From NCBI RefSeq assembly GCF_000717025.1, contig NZ_JNXG01000001.1, forward strand, positions 620,001 to 684,000: a stretch of 64,000 nt of DNA, read 5' to 3'. Position numbers and translations under genes: made by a program. A model generated the notes under the pieces. It was not told the DNA's origin. It was given only the letters and a program-made list of their open reading frames with translations, and did not search any database. How positions within the stretch are numbered: position 1 is the first letter of the stretch; every line of letters begins with the position of its first letter. Shown here piece by piece: positions 19,270 to 28,043 of the stretch. Source of the stretch: Streptomyces atroolivaceus (lineage in GTDB: Bacteria; Actinomycetota; Actinomycetes; Streptomycetales; Streptomycetaceae).

Positions 19270-20733
19270 TCAGGAACCCGTCGGATACGGGAGCAGCCCG
19301 GAGTCCGTCCTCTCCCACGACGCCCGCAGCTCGGCCAGCAGCTCAGGTTCGGCCGCCGCGCGGTCGGCCTGTTCGCGCTGGTCGTCGGCCAGGTTGAACA
19401 GCTGGTCGGTCCCGTTCCTCCCGCGGTAGTACTTCCAGTCGCCGCGCCGCAGTGCCCGCTCCCCGCGCACCCGCCAGAACAGGTCGCGTTCCTTCGGTGC
19501 CTCGTCGCGCAGCAGATATCCCGCGAGGCTGATGCCGTCCAGCGGGTGGGCAGGGTCCGGTCGCGCCCCACCGAGCTCCAGCAGGGTCGCCGTCCAGTCG
19601 GGGGAGAACACCGGGAGATCGCTGACCTGGTGACCGTCGATGCGCGCGGGCCAGCGCAGCACCGAGGGGATACGGATGCCGCCCTCCTGGAGCGAGCTCT
19701 TGTTGCCGGAGAGCGGCCAGTTGTAGGAGAAGCGCTCGCCGCCGTTGTCGCTGGCGAAGAAGACGAGGGTGTCCTCCTCCTGGCCCGACCGCTTCAGCGC
19801 CTTCAGCACCTCGCCGACCGAGCGGTCGAGGTCCTCGACCATCTCCGTGTACTTCTCGATCGAGCCGCCGTCGGCGTGCCGCAGGGCGCCCCGGTCGCCC
19901 GCCTTGATCCGGCGGACGACCTCGGCACTGGCCTCCGTGTCGCCGTCGGCGATCCACGGCCAGTGCGGTGTGGTGAAGTTCAGGTTGAGCAGCCACGGCT
20001 TGTCGTGGTCACGCCGCACGTATTCGCTCGCGCGCTCCGTCAGGATCCGGGTGTAGTAGCGCAGGTCCTTGTATTCGGCATCGCCCTCGTACAGGTCGTA
20101 CTCGCCGCTCAGACCGAGCTTGGAGTAGTACTCCAGGGCTCCGCCGAAGTTGCCGAAGAACTCGTCGTAGCCCGACTTGGTCGGGCTGTAGTCGGGCAGG
20201 TAGCCGCAGTGCCACTTGCCGATCAGTGCGGTCGAGTAGCCGGCGCCGCGGAGCAGGGAGGCCAGCGTCGGGTGGGTGGGCTCCAGCCCCACCGACCTGT
20301 TGGCTATGGGCTCCGCGAGCCCGCCCTTCGTGCGCCCCGGATAGCGCCCCGTGTAGAGGCTGAACCGGGTGGGGGAGCAGGTTGCCGACCCCGAGTAGGA
20401 GTCGGTGAAGCGCACGCCCTGGCGCCCGATCCGGTCCAGGTTGGGAGTGCGGATGTGCGGAGCCCCGTACGAGGAGAGATCGGCCCAGCCGAGGTCGTCG
20501 CCGAGGATGAACAGGATGTTGGGGCGTCGTGAGTGCCTGCCGCGGGCGGCACGGAAGGGACGTTCCCGCGTCACCGCGTCGGAGGCCGTCCCGGTGGCGG
20601 CGGCTGCTGGGACGGCGGCCTGTATCCCCGCGGCGGTGGCGGCGGTCGCGCCCACGGCTGTGGTGAAGGCGCGTCGGCTCAGCGACGAGCCGGATCGCTT
20701 ATCCGAACTCGTATTCGAATCGCGAGAGGTCAT
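19270..20733 (-). CDS. Secreted sulfatase, formylglycine-dependent, Tat-exported
   Basis: 487 residues. The N-terminus has a Tat signal (SRRAFTT, about 19-25, then an Ala-rich stretch). Mature part starts near 70: RPNILFILGDDLGWADLSSY supplies the metal-binding aspartates, and C119 in ATCSPTRFSLYTGRYPG is the residue converted to formylglycine (CxPTR type). IGKWHCGY, TTPHWPW and FASDNGG are further active-site segments. It hydrolyses an unknown sulfate ester outside the cell, so it likely scavenges sulfate. The 30-codon leader-type ORF about 200 bases upstream on the same strand fits control by sulfur supply. Confidence 0.93.
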   Translation of the reverse strand: MTSRDSNTSSDKRSGSSLSRRAFTTAVGATAATAAGIQAAVPAAAATGTASDAVTRERPFRAARGRHSRRPNILFILGDDLGWADLSSYGAPHIRTPNLDRIGRQGVRFTDSYSGSATCSPTRFSLYTGRYPGRTKGGLAEPIANRSVGLEPTHPTLASLLRGAGYSTALIGKWHCGYLPDYSPTKSGYDEFFGNFGGALEYYSKLGLSGEYDLYEGDAEYKDLRYYTRILTERASEYVRRDHDKPWLLNLNFTTPHWPWIADGDTEASAEVVRRIKAGDRGALRHADGGSIEKYTEMVEDLDRSVGEVLKALKRSGQEEDTLVFFASDNGGERFSYNWPLSGNKSSLQEGGIRIPSVLRWPARIDGHQVSDLPVFSPDWTATLLELGGARPDPAHPLDGISLAGYLLRDEAPKERDLFWRVRGERALRRGDWKYYRGRNGTDQLFNLADDQREQADRAAAEPELLAELRASWERTDSGLLPYPTGS

Positions 20734-20932
20734 GAGGTCTCCAGGGAGGGCCTCGGGCGCCGGTCGACGGACAGGGCGCGAGGGGGATGGGTGCGACCGC
20801 CCCGTCGGGAAGGGCGCACGAGCGGGCGCACCTGGTCACGAGGGGGCGTAGAAGAAGGGGAGCGGAATGGCGTGCACGCGTGCCGGAGTCCGAGGCGTAA
20901 GCCCTACGGAAGGCTCTCGGGGCGCGGCAGGC

Positions 20933-21025
20933 TCAGGCGCGGCGACAGATCGCGCTCGCGACACGGCCCAGATCGACGTGGCGGCGCTCCACGAGCGTGA
21001 CCGAAAGATCACCGAGGGGCTGCAT
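20933..21025 (-). CDS. Putative leader peptide of the HVDLxRVASxxC type
   Basis: A 30-residue ORF ending VERRHVDLGRVASAICRRA. The RRHVDLxRVASxxC signature is that of short leader-peptide ORFs which precede sulfur, cysteine and redox genes in streptomycetes; in those the conserved Cys codon close to the stop suggests ribosome-mediated sensing of cysteine. The sulfatase starts about 200 bases downstream on the same strand, which fits. The ATG at 21025 has no Shine-Dalgarno; translation could begin at another codon such as the in-frame TTG at 21041-21043, or be leaderless. The match of the core motif is the main evidence. Confidence 0.75.
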   Translation of the reverse strand: MQPLGDLSVTLVERRHVDLGRVASAICRRA

Positions 21026-21482
21026 GAGGAAGGAGCCTGCCAACGGGCCATGGGCCTGTCAACGGTGGTCTCGTACTGCGGACGGCTGTCCCGCGGGCCC
21101 TGGGGCCGCCCGGGGCCTGTGGACCCTCGGTGGCAGCCGGGCCGGACCGGGCCGCAGGCAGCTCCGGACGGGCTTCCAGGCCCCCGGCCGAGGACTCGCG
21201 GTGTGAGGCTCACCACGAAACGAGCGTTCGGCCACCGGCGGCTCCGCCCGGCGTCCCGGCTCACCGAGCGCCACGACGGGCGTGCTCCCGGCGCGCGGCG
21301 CCCTACGTGCCCGACCCGTCGGTAACCGCCGTCTGTCCCGGCCGTCGGCCGCCTCGAGCCCACTCGGGGCAAGGGCGGGAACACCTCCTCGATCACGCGG
21401 GGTGACCGGATGACGTCGGTGGCCGCCGGCCCGGAAACCGTCACGCCGCCCCGTCCGGAGCCGGTGCCGGGCGCTCACCCAA

Positions 21483-21512
21483 TTCGGACCGGTGGTCGAT
21501 CTCGCCTACACT
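21483..21512 (+). promoter_or_regulatory. Predicted purF promoter
   Basis: TTCGGA (21483-21488) and TACACT (21507-21512) are 18 bases apart. The -10 ends seven bases before the purF GTG, and no ribosome site lies between, so the transcript is probably leaderless. Confidence 0.5.
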
Positions 21513-21519
21513 CGGTGGC

Positions 21520-23046
21520 GTGCCTCGTGGTGATGGACGACTCAACCACGACCTGCTCCCCGGAGAGAAAGGCCCCCAGGACGCTTGTGGCGTCTTCGGT
21601 GTCTGGGCTCCGGGTGAAGAGGTCGCCAAGCTCACCTATTTCGGACTGTATGCCCTGCAGCACCGTGGACAGGAGTCCGCGGGCATCGCAGTGAGCAACG
21701 GGTCCCAGATCCTGGTCTTCAAGGACATGGGACTGGTCTCGCAGGTCTTCGACGAAACGTCTCTGGGATCGCTCCAGGGCCATATCGCGGTCGGTCATGC
21801 CCGCTACTCCACCACCGGTGCCTCGGTGTGGGAGAACGCGCAGCCGACGTTCCGTGCCACCGCGCACGGCTCGATCGCCCTGGGGCACAACGGCAACCTG
21901 GTCAATACGGCCCAGCTCGCCGAGATGGTCGCCGACCTTCCTCGCAAGGACGGCCGTGCCACCCAGGTCGCGGCGACCAACGACACCGACCTGGTGACCG
22001 CGCTGCTCGCCGGCCAGAGAGACGACGACGACAAGCCGCTCACCATCGAGGAAGCCGCCGCGAAGGTGCTCCCCGAGGTCAAGGGCGCCTTCTCGCTCGT
22101 CTTCATGGATGAGCACACCCTCTACGCCGCCCGTGACCCGCAGGGCATCCGCCCGCTGGTCCTCGGCCGGCTCGAGCGTGGCTGGGTGGTGGCCTCCGAG
22201 TCCGCCGCCCTCGACATCTGCGGTGCCAGCTACGTCCGCGAGATCGAGCCGGGCGAGCTCGTCGCCATCGACGAGAACGGCCTGCGCACCTCCCGCTTCG
22301 CAGAAGCGAAGCCCAAGGGCTGCGTCTTCGAATACGTCTACCTGGCCCGTCCCGACACCGACATCGCCGGGCGGAACGTCTACCTCTCCCGGGTGGAGAT
22401 GGGCAGGAAGCTGGCGGCCGAGGCTCCCGTCGAAGCCGATCTGGTCATAGCGACGCCGGAATCCGGAACGCCCGCCGCGATCGGTTACGCCGAAGCGAGC
22501 GGAATTCCGTTCGGAGCCGGTCTGGTCAAGAACGCCTATGTGGGCCGTACCTTCATCCAGCCTTCGCAGACCATCCGCCAGCTGGGTATCCGGCTGAAGC
22601 TGAATCCGCTGAAGGAAGTCATCAAGGGCAAGCGCCTGGTGGTCGTCGACGACTCGATCGTCCGCGGCAACACCCAGCGCGCCCTGGTGAGGATGCTCCG
22701 CGAGGCGGGCGCCGCAGAGATCCACATCCGGATCTCCTCCCCGCCCGTCAAGTGGCCCTGCTTCTTCGGCATCGACTTCGCGACGCGCGCCGAGCTGATC
22801 GCCAACGGCATGTCCGTGGACGAGATCGCCACCTCCATGGGTGCCGACTCCCTCGCGTACATCTCGCTCGACGCGATGGTCGAGGCGACGACGATCGCCA
22901 AGCCGAACCTGTGCCGCGCCTGCTTCGACGGCGAATACCCGATGGAGCTTCCGGACCCGGAGCTGCTCGGCAAGCAGCTGCTGGAGACCGAGCTGGCGGC
23001 CGGCCCCGCCGCGACCGCGGCGGCCGACGCACTGCGTCGTCCGTGA
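21520..23046 (+). CDS. purF: Amidophosphoribosyltransferase
   Basis: 508 residues. First committed step of purine synthesis: transfers glutamine-derived ammonia to PRPP. The GTG start gives a 22-residue propeptide (PRGDGRLNHDLLPGEKGPQDA) that is removed so that C23 in ACGVFGVWA becomes the N-terminal nucleophile. The glutaminase half has LYALQHRGQESAGIAV and GHNGNLVN; the transferase half has the PRPP loop VVVDDSIVRGNTQRA (about 368-382). Cysteines in the last quarter (PNLCRACFDGEYP and earlier) fit the iron-sulfur type seen in Bacillus. Followed after 60 bases by purM on the same strand. Confidence 0.97.
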   Translation: MPRGDGRLNHDLLPGEKGPQDACGVFGVWAPGEEVAKLTYFGLYALQHRGQESAGIAVSNGSQILVFKDMGLVSQVFDETSLGSLQGHIAVGHARYSTTGASVWENAQPTFRATAHGSIALGHNGNLVNTAQLAEMVADLPRKDGRATQVAATNDTDLVTALLAGQRDDDDKPLTIEEAAAKVLPEVKGAFSLVFMDEHTLYAARDPQGIRPLVLGRLERGWVVASESAALDICGASYVREIEPGELVAIDENGLRTSRFAEAKPKGCVFEYVYLARPDTDIAGRNVYLSRVEMGRKLAAEAPVEADLVIATPESGTPAAIGYAEASGIPFGAGLVKNAYVGRTFIQPSQTIRQLGIRLKLNPLKEVIKGKRLVVVDDSIVRGNTQRALVRMLREAGAAEIHIRISSPPVKWPCFFGIDFATRAELIANGMSVDEIATSMGADSLAYISLDAMVEATTIAKPNLCRACFDGEYPMELPDPELLGKQLLETELAAGPAATAAADALRRP

Positions 23047-23106
23047 CCCGGACCGACCGGCTGCTTCCCCACCAGCCCCGTATTCCCACACGAAAGATCC
23101 CGGGCA

Positions 23107-24180
23107 ATGTCTGAGACAACAGGTGCTTCCTACGCTGCGGCGGGCGTCGACATCGAAGCCGGTGACCGCGCCGTCGAGCTGATGAAGGAGTGGGTGAAGA
23201 AGACGCAGCGCCCCGAGGTCGCGGGCCTCGGCGGCCTCGGCGGGTTCGCCGGCCTCTTCGACGCCTCGGCGCTCAAGCGTTACGAGCGCCCCCTGCTCGC
23301 CTCCGCCACCGACGGCGTCGGCACGAAGGTCGATCTGGCCCGCCAGATGGGCGTGTACGACACCATCGGGCACGACCTCGTCGGCATGGTCGTCGACGAC
23401 CTGGTCGTCTGCGGCGCGGAGCCGCTCTTCATGACCGACTACATCTGTGTCGGCAAGGTGCATCCCGAGCGTGTCGCGGCCATCGTGAAGGGCATCGCCG
23501 AGGGCTGCGTCCTCGCGGGCTGCGCCCTGGTCGGCGGCGAGACGGCCGAGCACCCCGGCCTGCTGGGCCCGGACGACTTCGATGTCGCGGGCGCCGGCAC
23601 GGGCGTGGTCGAGGCCGACCGGCTGCTGGGTCCGGACCGTATCCGTAAGGGTGACGCCGTGATCGCCATGGCATCGTCCGGTCTTCACTCGAACGGGTAC
23701 TCGCTCGTGCGCCACGTGGTCTTCGACCGGGCCGGCTGGACCCTGGACCGCGAGGTCGAGGAGTTCGGCAGGACGCTCGGCGAGGAGCTCCTCGTGCCCA
23801 CGAGGATCTACTCCCTCGACTGTCTGGCGCTGACCCGGACGACCGAGGTGCACGGCTTCAGCCACGTGACCGGCGGTGGCCTGGCCAACAACCTGGCCCG
23901 GGTGATCCCGGACGGGCTGCACGCCACGGTGGACCGTGCCACCTGGACGCCCGGTGCCGTCTTCGACCTGGTGGGCAAGGCCGGCAAGGTCGAGCAGCTG
24001 GAGCTGGAGAAGACGCTCAACATGGGCGTCGGCATGATCGCGGTCGTCCCGGCCGACTCGGTGGACGCGGCTCTGACGACGCTGGCCGACCGGGGTGTCG
24101 ACTCCTGGGTCGCCGGTGAGATCACCGAGCGCGGCGACCACGCCACGGGTGCCGAGCTGACCGGAAGCTACGCACGGTAG
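23107..24180 (+). CDS. purM: Phosphoribosylformylglycinamidine cyclo-ligase (AIR synthetase)
   Basis: 357 residues. Closes the imidazole ring: FGAM + ATP to AIR. Motifs: YAAAGVDIEAGDRAVELMK near the N-terminus, ASATDGVGTKVDLARQMG (about 62-79), GHDLVGMVVDDLVVCGAEPLFMTDY, GGETAEHPG, and HVTGGGLANNLARVIP. Normal length. The ATG follows a 60-base gap after purF with no obvious hairpin, so the two genes are probably one transcript. A strong bidirectional-looking hairpin separates purM from the convergent DUF3073 gene. Confidence 0.97.
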   Translation: MSETTGASYAAAGVDIEAGDRAVELMKEWVKKTQRPEVAGLGGLGGFAGLFDASALKRYERPLLASATDGVGTKVDLARQMGVYDTIGHDLVGMVVDDLVVCGAEPLFMTDYICVGKVHPERVAAIVKGIAEGCVLAGCALVGGETAEHPGLLGPDDFDVAGAGTGVVEADRLLGPDRIRKGDAVIAMASSGLHSNGYSLVRHVVFDRAGWTLDREVEEFGRTLGEELLVPTRIYSLDCLALTRTTEVHGFSHVTGGGLANNLARVIPDGLHATVDRATWTPGAVFDLVGKAGKVEQLELEKTLNMGVGMIAVVPADSVDAALTTLADRGVDSWVAGEITERGDHATGAELTGSYAR

Positions 24181-24291
24181 AACGCCATGACCGTCGGTCC
24201 GGCACACCACCGGACCGGCGGGGGGCGGCGCCGGCAGCTGGTCCGCTCGTCGTGGGAGCGCCCACCGTCCGTCCGTACCGGGACAACACAG

Positions 24292-24321
24292 AACCCGGTC
24301 CGGGCAGGCCCGGACCGGGTT
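24292..24321. terminator. Terminator between purM and the DUF3073 gene
   Basis: Perfect 13-bp stem (AACCCGGTCCGGG / CCCGGACCGGGTT) with a 4-base loop between two convergent genes; may stop both. Confidence 0.9.
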
Positions 24322-24338
24322 GATGTGTCAGCGCGAGG

Positions 24339-24596
24339 TCAAGCGCCGCGGCGCTGTGACGACGGACCGGACTGGTCGTCCTCGTCCGCGTCCTCGTCGT
24401 CGTTGTACTGATCCGCGTACTGTGCGTACGGGTCATCTTCCTCGTCGTCGTCCTCGAACGGCTCGGCGTTCGGTGGTTGACTCGAAGGTGATGCGCCCAG
24501 CTCATTGGCCAGACGCGACAGATCAGTCCCGCCGCTGCTGTACTTCAGCTGACGGGCGACCTTGGTCTGCTTGGCCTTTGCCCGGCCGCGCCCCAT
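24339..24596 (-). CDS. DUF3073-family small protein
   Basis: 85 residues starting MGRGRAKAKQTKVARQLKYSSG, the conserved basic N-terminus of actinobacterial DUF3073 proteins. The middle is Ser/Pro-rich and the C-terminal half is strongly acidic (FEDDDEEDDPY, DDEDADEDD). Function unknown. The split into a basic head and acidic tail suggests binding to nucleic acid or ribosome-like partners, but that is inference. ATG at 24596 has GAGGGGG upstream; an in-frame extension lacks one. Convergent with purM, as expected for this core region. Confidence 0.9.
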   Translation of the reverse strand: MGRGRAKAKQTKVARQLKYSSGGTDLSRLANELGASPSSQPPNAEPFEDDDEEDDPYAQYADQYNDDEDADEDDQSGPSSQRRGA

Positions 24597-24942
24597 GGCT
24601 CGACCCCCTCGGTGACGGGGCTCGACGGCCCCAGAGTCTTGACACGCGTTCATGTTTCAGGACGGACTCTCGGCAGAGAGACCGCGCCCGTGGCTTTAAC
24701 GGTACCTGCTTCCTCGGCCATACGGTACGCCGCCCGCATCACGCGCCTCGGTGCAGGACCGCAGAGGAGCCCGTCCTCGCTGGTCAAACCCGATTTTAAC
24801 CTCTTGTGGACGGCCGACCCGCCGACCGGAGTGAGTCTTGTCTCCCTCGCGGCCCGCCGGCCGTCCGCCGCCCCCGGCGTGGCCTCCGTCACCGGGCATT
24901 CCCCACAGACCGGTGACGGAGGGGCGACGTGGCGGTTACGCG
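24597..24942. other. 346-base gap between the DUF3073 gene and vdh
   Basis: Should hold the DUF3073 promoter (reading left) and contains the vdh terminator at its right end. No further gene is supported. Confidence 0.55.
24883..24922 (-). terminator. Terminator after valine dehydrogenase
   Basis: 13-bp perfect inverted repeat (CCTCCGTCACCGG / CCGGTGACGGAGG) with a 14-base loop, 20 bases past the vdh stop on the minus strand. Confidence 0.82.
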
Positions 24943-26025
24943 TCAGCGACGGCGGGCGTCCGCCATCCGCTGTTCGGCGATCCGGTCGGCCGCCGCGGCC
25001 GGCGGGATTCCATCAGCCTTCGCACGTGCGAATATGGCCAGCGTGGTGTCGAAGATCTTCGCGGCTTTCGCCTTGCAGCGGTCGAAGTCGAAACCATGGA
25101 GCTCATCGGCGACCTGGATCACGCCACCTGCGTTCACCACGTAGTCCGGTGCGTACAGAACCGATCGGTCGGCCAGATCCTTCTCGACGCCGGGATGCGC
25201 GAGCTGGTTGTTGGCCGCGCCGCACACCACCTTGGCGGTGAGCACGGGGACGCTCTCGTCGTTCAGCGCGCCGCCGAGCGCGCAAGGGGCGTAGATGTCG
25301 AGCCCCTCGGTCCGGATGAGAGCGTCCGTGTCCAGGGCCACCGAGACCTCGGGATGCAGGTCGGTGACCCGGCGTACGGCTTCCTCGCGCACATCCGTCA
25401 CGACGACCTCGGCGCCGTCGCTCAACAGGTGCTCGACCAGGTGGTGGCCGACCTTGCCGACGCCCGCGACACCGACCTTGCGGCCACGGAGCGTGGGGTC
25501 GCCCCACAGGTGCTGGGCGGAGGCCCGCATGCCCTGGAAGACGCCGAAGGCGGTGAGGACGGAGGAGTCACCCGCGCCGCCGTTCTCGGGGGAGCGGCCG
25601 GTGGTCCAGCGGCACTCCCGGGCGACGACGTCCATGTCCGCGACGTACGTGCCCACATCACAGGCGGTCACATACCGCCCGCCGAGCGAGGCCACGAAGC
25701 GTCCGTAGGCCAGGAGCAGTTTCTCGGACTTGATCCGGCCAGGATCGCCGATGATGACGGCCTTGCCGCCGCCGTGGTCGAGACCGGCCATGGCGTTCTT
25801 GTACGACATACCGCGCGCCAGGTTCAGCGCGTCCGCGACGGCCTCCTCCTCGGAGGCGTACGGATAGAAGCGGGTCCCGCCGAGGGCCGGGCCCAGGGCG
25901 GTGGAGTGGAGGGCGATGACGGCCTTGAGGCCGCTGGCACGGTCCTGGCAGATCACGACTTGCTCGTGGCCCCCCTGATCCGAGTGGAACAGGGTGCGCA
26001 GGATGCCGTCGGTCACATCGGTCAC
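24943..26025 (-). CDS. vdh: Valine (branched-chain amino acid) dehydrogenase
   Basis: 360 residues. NAD-dependent oxidative deamination of valine, leucine and isoleucine, the first step of branched-chain amino acid breakdown that feeds acyl-CoA precursors of fatty acids and polyketides. The Glu/Leu/Phe/Val dehydrogenase N-domain has [13 protein letters not shown]76 in [18 protein letters not shown] (with K88) and [10 protein letters not shown]. The NAD domain has [16 protein letters not shown] (about 184-199). [10 protein letters not shown] and [10 protein letters not shown] are family signatures. GTG at 26025 is chosen for its GGGAG site and because the N-terminus MTDVTDG matches that of streptomycete valine dehydrogenase; an upstream extension is GC filler. 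Confidence 0.95.
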   Translation of the reverse strand: MTDVTDGILRTLFHSDQGGHEQVVICQDRASGLKAVIALHSTALGPALGGTRFYPYASEEEAVADALNLARGMSYKNAMAGLDHGGGKAVIIGDPGRIKSEKLLLAYGRFVASLGGRYVTACDVGTYVADMDVVARECRWTTGRSPENGGAGDSSVLTAFGVFQGMRASAQHLWGDPTLRGRKVGVAGVGKVGHHLVEHLLSDGAEVVVTDVREEAVRRVTDLHPEVSVALDTDALIRTEGLDIYAPCALGGALNDESVPVLTAKVVCGAANNQLAHPGVEKDLADRSVLYAPDYVVNAGGVIQVADELHGFDFDRCKAKAAKIFDTTLAIFARAKADGIPPAAAADRIAEQRMADARRR

Positions 26026-26200
26026 TGTGGTGACTCCCAAGTACGAAGCGGCGGAAGACCCTCCTGAAGGTGGGGAGGGTCCGGGCCGGCCGCCACCGGC
26101 CGGTCCGATGGGCAAGAGCGTAAGTCCTCGTGACGCGTAGATCTGTTCCCCTGACCGGGATCACCCCCCTGTGGAGTACCGGCGTGACACGATTCACCGC

Positions 26201-27043
26201 ATGTCGGTGGTGTCTTCGGTGCTCGTCCCTTACGCGTCCTACCTGCGGGTGTACGAGCCGCTCGCCGCCTTCCGCGAACCCGAACGGGGCCACTGGACGC
26301 GTTACGCCCGGCGCTCCGACCTCCCCACGGCACAGGACGAACTGCGCCGCTCGCTCGCAGACCTGGTTCCCACCCCGCCGGTGGCGGTGCCGGTGCACGA
26401 GAGCGGGGACGCGTTCGTCGCGTCGGTCGACGGCGTGATCTGCGTCTGCCCGTGGCGGACCCGGATGCGGGGCTGGCTGGCCATGAGTGAACTGGGGGGT
26501 CTGTTTCCGGCCACTGTGCTGGACGCGGTGCTGCCCCCGGTGGTGCGAGGACAGGCGGCCGCGGACTACGAGCGGTGGGCCGAGCGGAACCCGGACGCCC
26601 GCCCCTGGATCCGGACCACGGTGTGGCATGTGCCGGTGCGCTGGTTCGTCCTGTTCGACGACGAGGAGCGGGAGTACGTCGCCGCCGGCGCGGACGGCGG
26701 CGGGCTGCTGCGGTACCGGACCCCCATGGTGCAGGCCAGGCGCCGGCTGGCGAGAGCGCTGCGGACGCTGCGGGAGACCGTCGACGAGGGCCCGCTGACC
26801 GAAGGGCTCGTGGAGGTCGGGCGATGGCTGGAGGAGTTCCATCCACGCGCCATGGTCGAGCTGGACTACGGCGGCCTCGTCCACGCGCTGAGCGGCGAGC
26901 AGCTCGCCGCGGACCGGTCGGCGGCGGATGTGGCCGAGGGCATCGCGGCGCTGCGCTCGGGGGACGGCGACGCGGCAGGTGTCGCGTACGCGCGTCTGGC
27001 CGACCGTTGGCGAGCGGTGCGTGACCTACAATCCTCCAACTAG
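26201..27043 (+). CDS. Conserved hypothetical protein, Streptomyces core
   Basis: 280 residues from ATG at 26201, an in-frame GTG at 26171 being the alternative; neither has a strong ribosome site. No signal peptide or membrane segment is visible. The protein has conserved-looking blocks: VPYASYLRVYEPLAAF at the N-terminus, VCVCPWRTRMRGW near 95, ARPWIRTTVWHVPVRWFVLF and RTPMVQARRRLARALRTLR. It looks soluble and alpha-helical. I recognise it only as the protein usually encoded between vdh and bldC. Divergent from vdh; followed by a 660-base gap before bldC. Confidence 0.78.
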   Translation: MSVVSSVLVPYASYLRVYEPLAAFREPERGHWTRYARRSDLPTAQDELRRSLADLVPTPPVAVPVHESGDAFVASVDGVICVCPWRTRMRGWLAMSELGGLFPATVLDAVLPPVVRGQAAADYERWAERNPDARPWIRTTVWHVPVRWFVLFDDEEREYVAAGADGGGLLRYRTPMVQARRRLARALRTLRETVDEGPLTEGLVEVGRWLEEFHPRAMVELDYGGLVHALSGEQLAADRSAADVAEGIAALRSGDGDAAGVAYARLADRWRAVRDLQSSN

Positions 27044-27415
27044 CCCGAAGCGGTGTTAATTGGAACGCATCGTCGCATAGAGCCGCTATCCGCAGGGAAG
27101 AGACATCCCGGGAGGTGCCCGGCATCGTGGGCGCCGAGGGAGCCCGGCGGAGGTGAACGGAGATGTCCTGAGGGGAACTGACGGCCCGTGAACCGGCGTC
27201 GGGTGTGACGCGTGCGACAGGTGGGGCGGGAAGCCGTCCAGGAGGGCCCGGGACCTACGTCCTGAACCGGGCCTTTGCCTCAAGCGTGACGGATAGCACT
27301 AACGGGGCCCTTGCGCCCTTCCCTACTCCTCATGCCAAAATAGGACAAGGAGTCCGGGGAGGGCTCTGTCCGCCCAACTATGGGCGGAATGCACAGCATT
27401 GCGCGCTATGGGGGG

Positions 27416-27435
27416 TCTGACGACTTCTGACGACT
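27416..27435. promoter_or_regulatory. 10-bp tandem direct repeat upstream of bldC
   Basis: TCTGACGACT occurs twice head to tail, one helical turn apart, about 270 bases before bldC. It resembles the direct-repeat sites bound by head-to-tail BldC oligomers, but the assignment is inference. Confidence 0.4.
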
Positions 27436-27665
27436 CCTGATTGTCCTGTGACTGATCGTTACTGGGGCGTGACTGTCCGCTATGGCATGGTCCATCGGCT
27501 TCCGTCGCTGATGAACACCTGGGAGGGCAATTCCATCGGTTTGGCCGACGTGGCTGGACGGATGGTGTAGTTGTAGTGCCGAAGACAAGCCGTTCGTCCT
27601 ATAACCGACTCGGCCCGCGTCCGCCATTTCGGGCAACGCGGGTCAAGGTGCAGAATTTAGAGGAA

Positions 27666-27687
27666 AGAACCGAGATGGTTCGGTTCT
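27666..27687 (+). promoter_or_regulatory. Stem-loop beside the bldC ribosome-binding site
   Basis: AGAACCGA / TCGGTTCT form a perfect 8-bp stem with a 6-base loop, ending three bases before GAGGAGG. Alternatively it is a dyad operator. Confidence 0.55.
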
Positions 27688-27703
27688 CCCGAGGAGGCCG
27701 CTC

Positions 27704-27910
27704 ATGACCGCTCGCACCCCTGATGCCGAGCCGCTGCTGACCCCGGCTGAGGTCGCCACGATGTTCCGCGTGGACCCGAAGACGGTCACCCGTTGGGCAA
27801 AGGCTGGCAAGCTCACGTCCATCCGCACGCTCGGTGGGCATCGCCGGTACCGCGAGGCAGAGGTCCGCGCACTGCTTGCGGGTATTCCGCAGCAGCGCAG
27901 CGAGGCCTGA
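27704..27910 (+). CDS. bldC: Developmental regulator BldC (MerR-like, winged helix)
   Basis: 68 residues, matching from memory the streptomycete BldC sequence: starts MTARTPDAEPLLTPAEVATM and contains VDPKTVTRWAKAGKLTSIRT and LGGHRRYREAEVRALLAG. It is a single MerR-type winged-helix domain without the coiled coil or effector domain. It binds direct repeats as head-to-tail multimers and delays entry into sporulation by repressing sporulation genes. ATG has the strong GAGGAGG site. Monocistronic, bounded by the long leader and a strong terminator about 130 bases after the stop. Confidence 0.98.
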   Translation: MTARTPDAEPLLTPAEVATMFRVDPKTVTRWAKAGKLTSIRTLGGHRRYREAEVRALLAGIPQQRSEA

Positions 27911-28043
27911 CACACCCCCTGTCGCCGCAGCCACAACAGGGCGCCGGTGGGTCCCCCAACCCCCGGTTTTCCCACTCATAGCTCCATACGACGGGCGCCT
28001 GCCCCAACGGGTGCCATGCCTGTGACATGCGGGTACGTCGTTC

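Larger units (their letters stand above)
20734..21519. other. 786-base gap between sulfatase and purF
   Basis: Contains the 30-codon leader-peptide ORF on the minus strand and the purF promoter at the right end. Longer frames on both strands here are Arg/Pro/Gly-rich shadows without ribosome sites. Confidence 0.6.
27044..27703. other. 660-base leader/promoter region of bldC
   Basis: No coding frame is supported. It contains a 10-bp tandem direct repeat at 27416-27435, an AT-richer stretch around 27280-27480, and a hairpin at 27666-27687 next to the bldC ribosome site. A very long untranslated leader or several promoters are likely. Confidence 0.6.

Noticed and set aside
20867..21325. 152-codon plus-strand frame between sulfatase and purF
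   Set aside because: Arg/Pro/Gly-rich with no motif; lies opposite the leader-peptide ORF.
20836..21444. 202-codon minus-strand frame covering the leader-peptide region
   Set aside because: No ribosome site, Arg/Pro/Ser-rich composition, and it conflicts with the better-supported 30-codon leader frame in another register.
25658..26884. 408-codon minus-strand frame spanning the vdh start and the neighbouring gene
   Set aside because: Overlaps the well-supported vdh and 26201-27043 genes and has no ribosome site or domain.
27155..27190. Short frames after GGAGGTGAACGGAG upstream of bldC (a two-codon ATG-TCC-TGA and a 12-codon GTG frame)
   Set aside because: The ribosome-like site is suggestive, but frames are too short to support without expression data.
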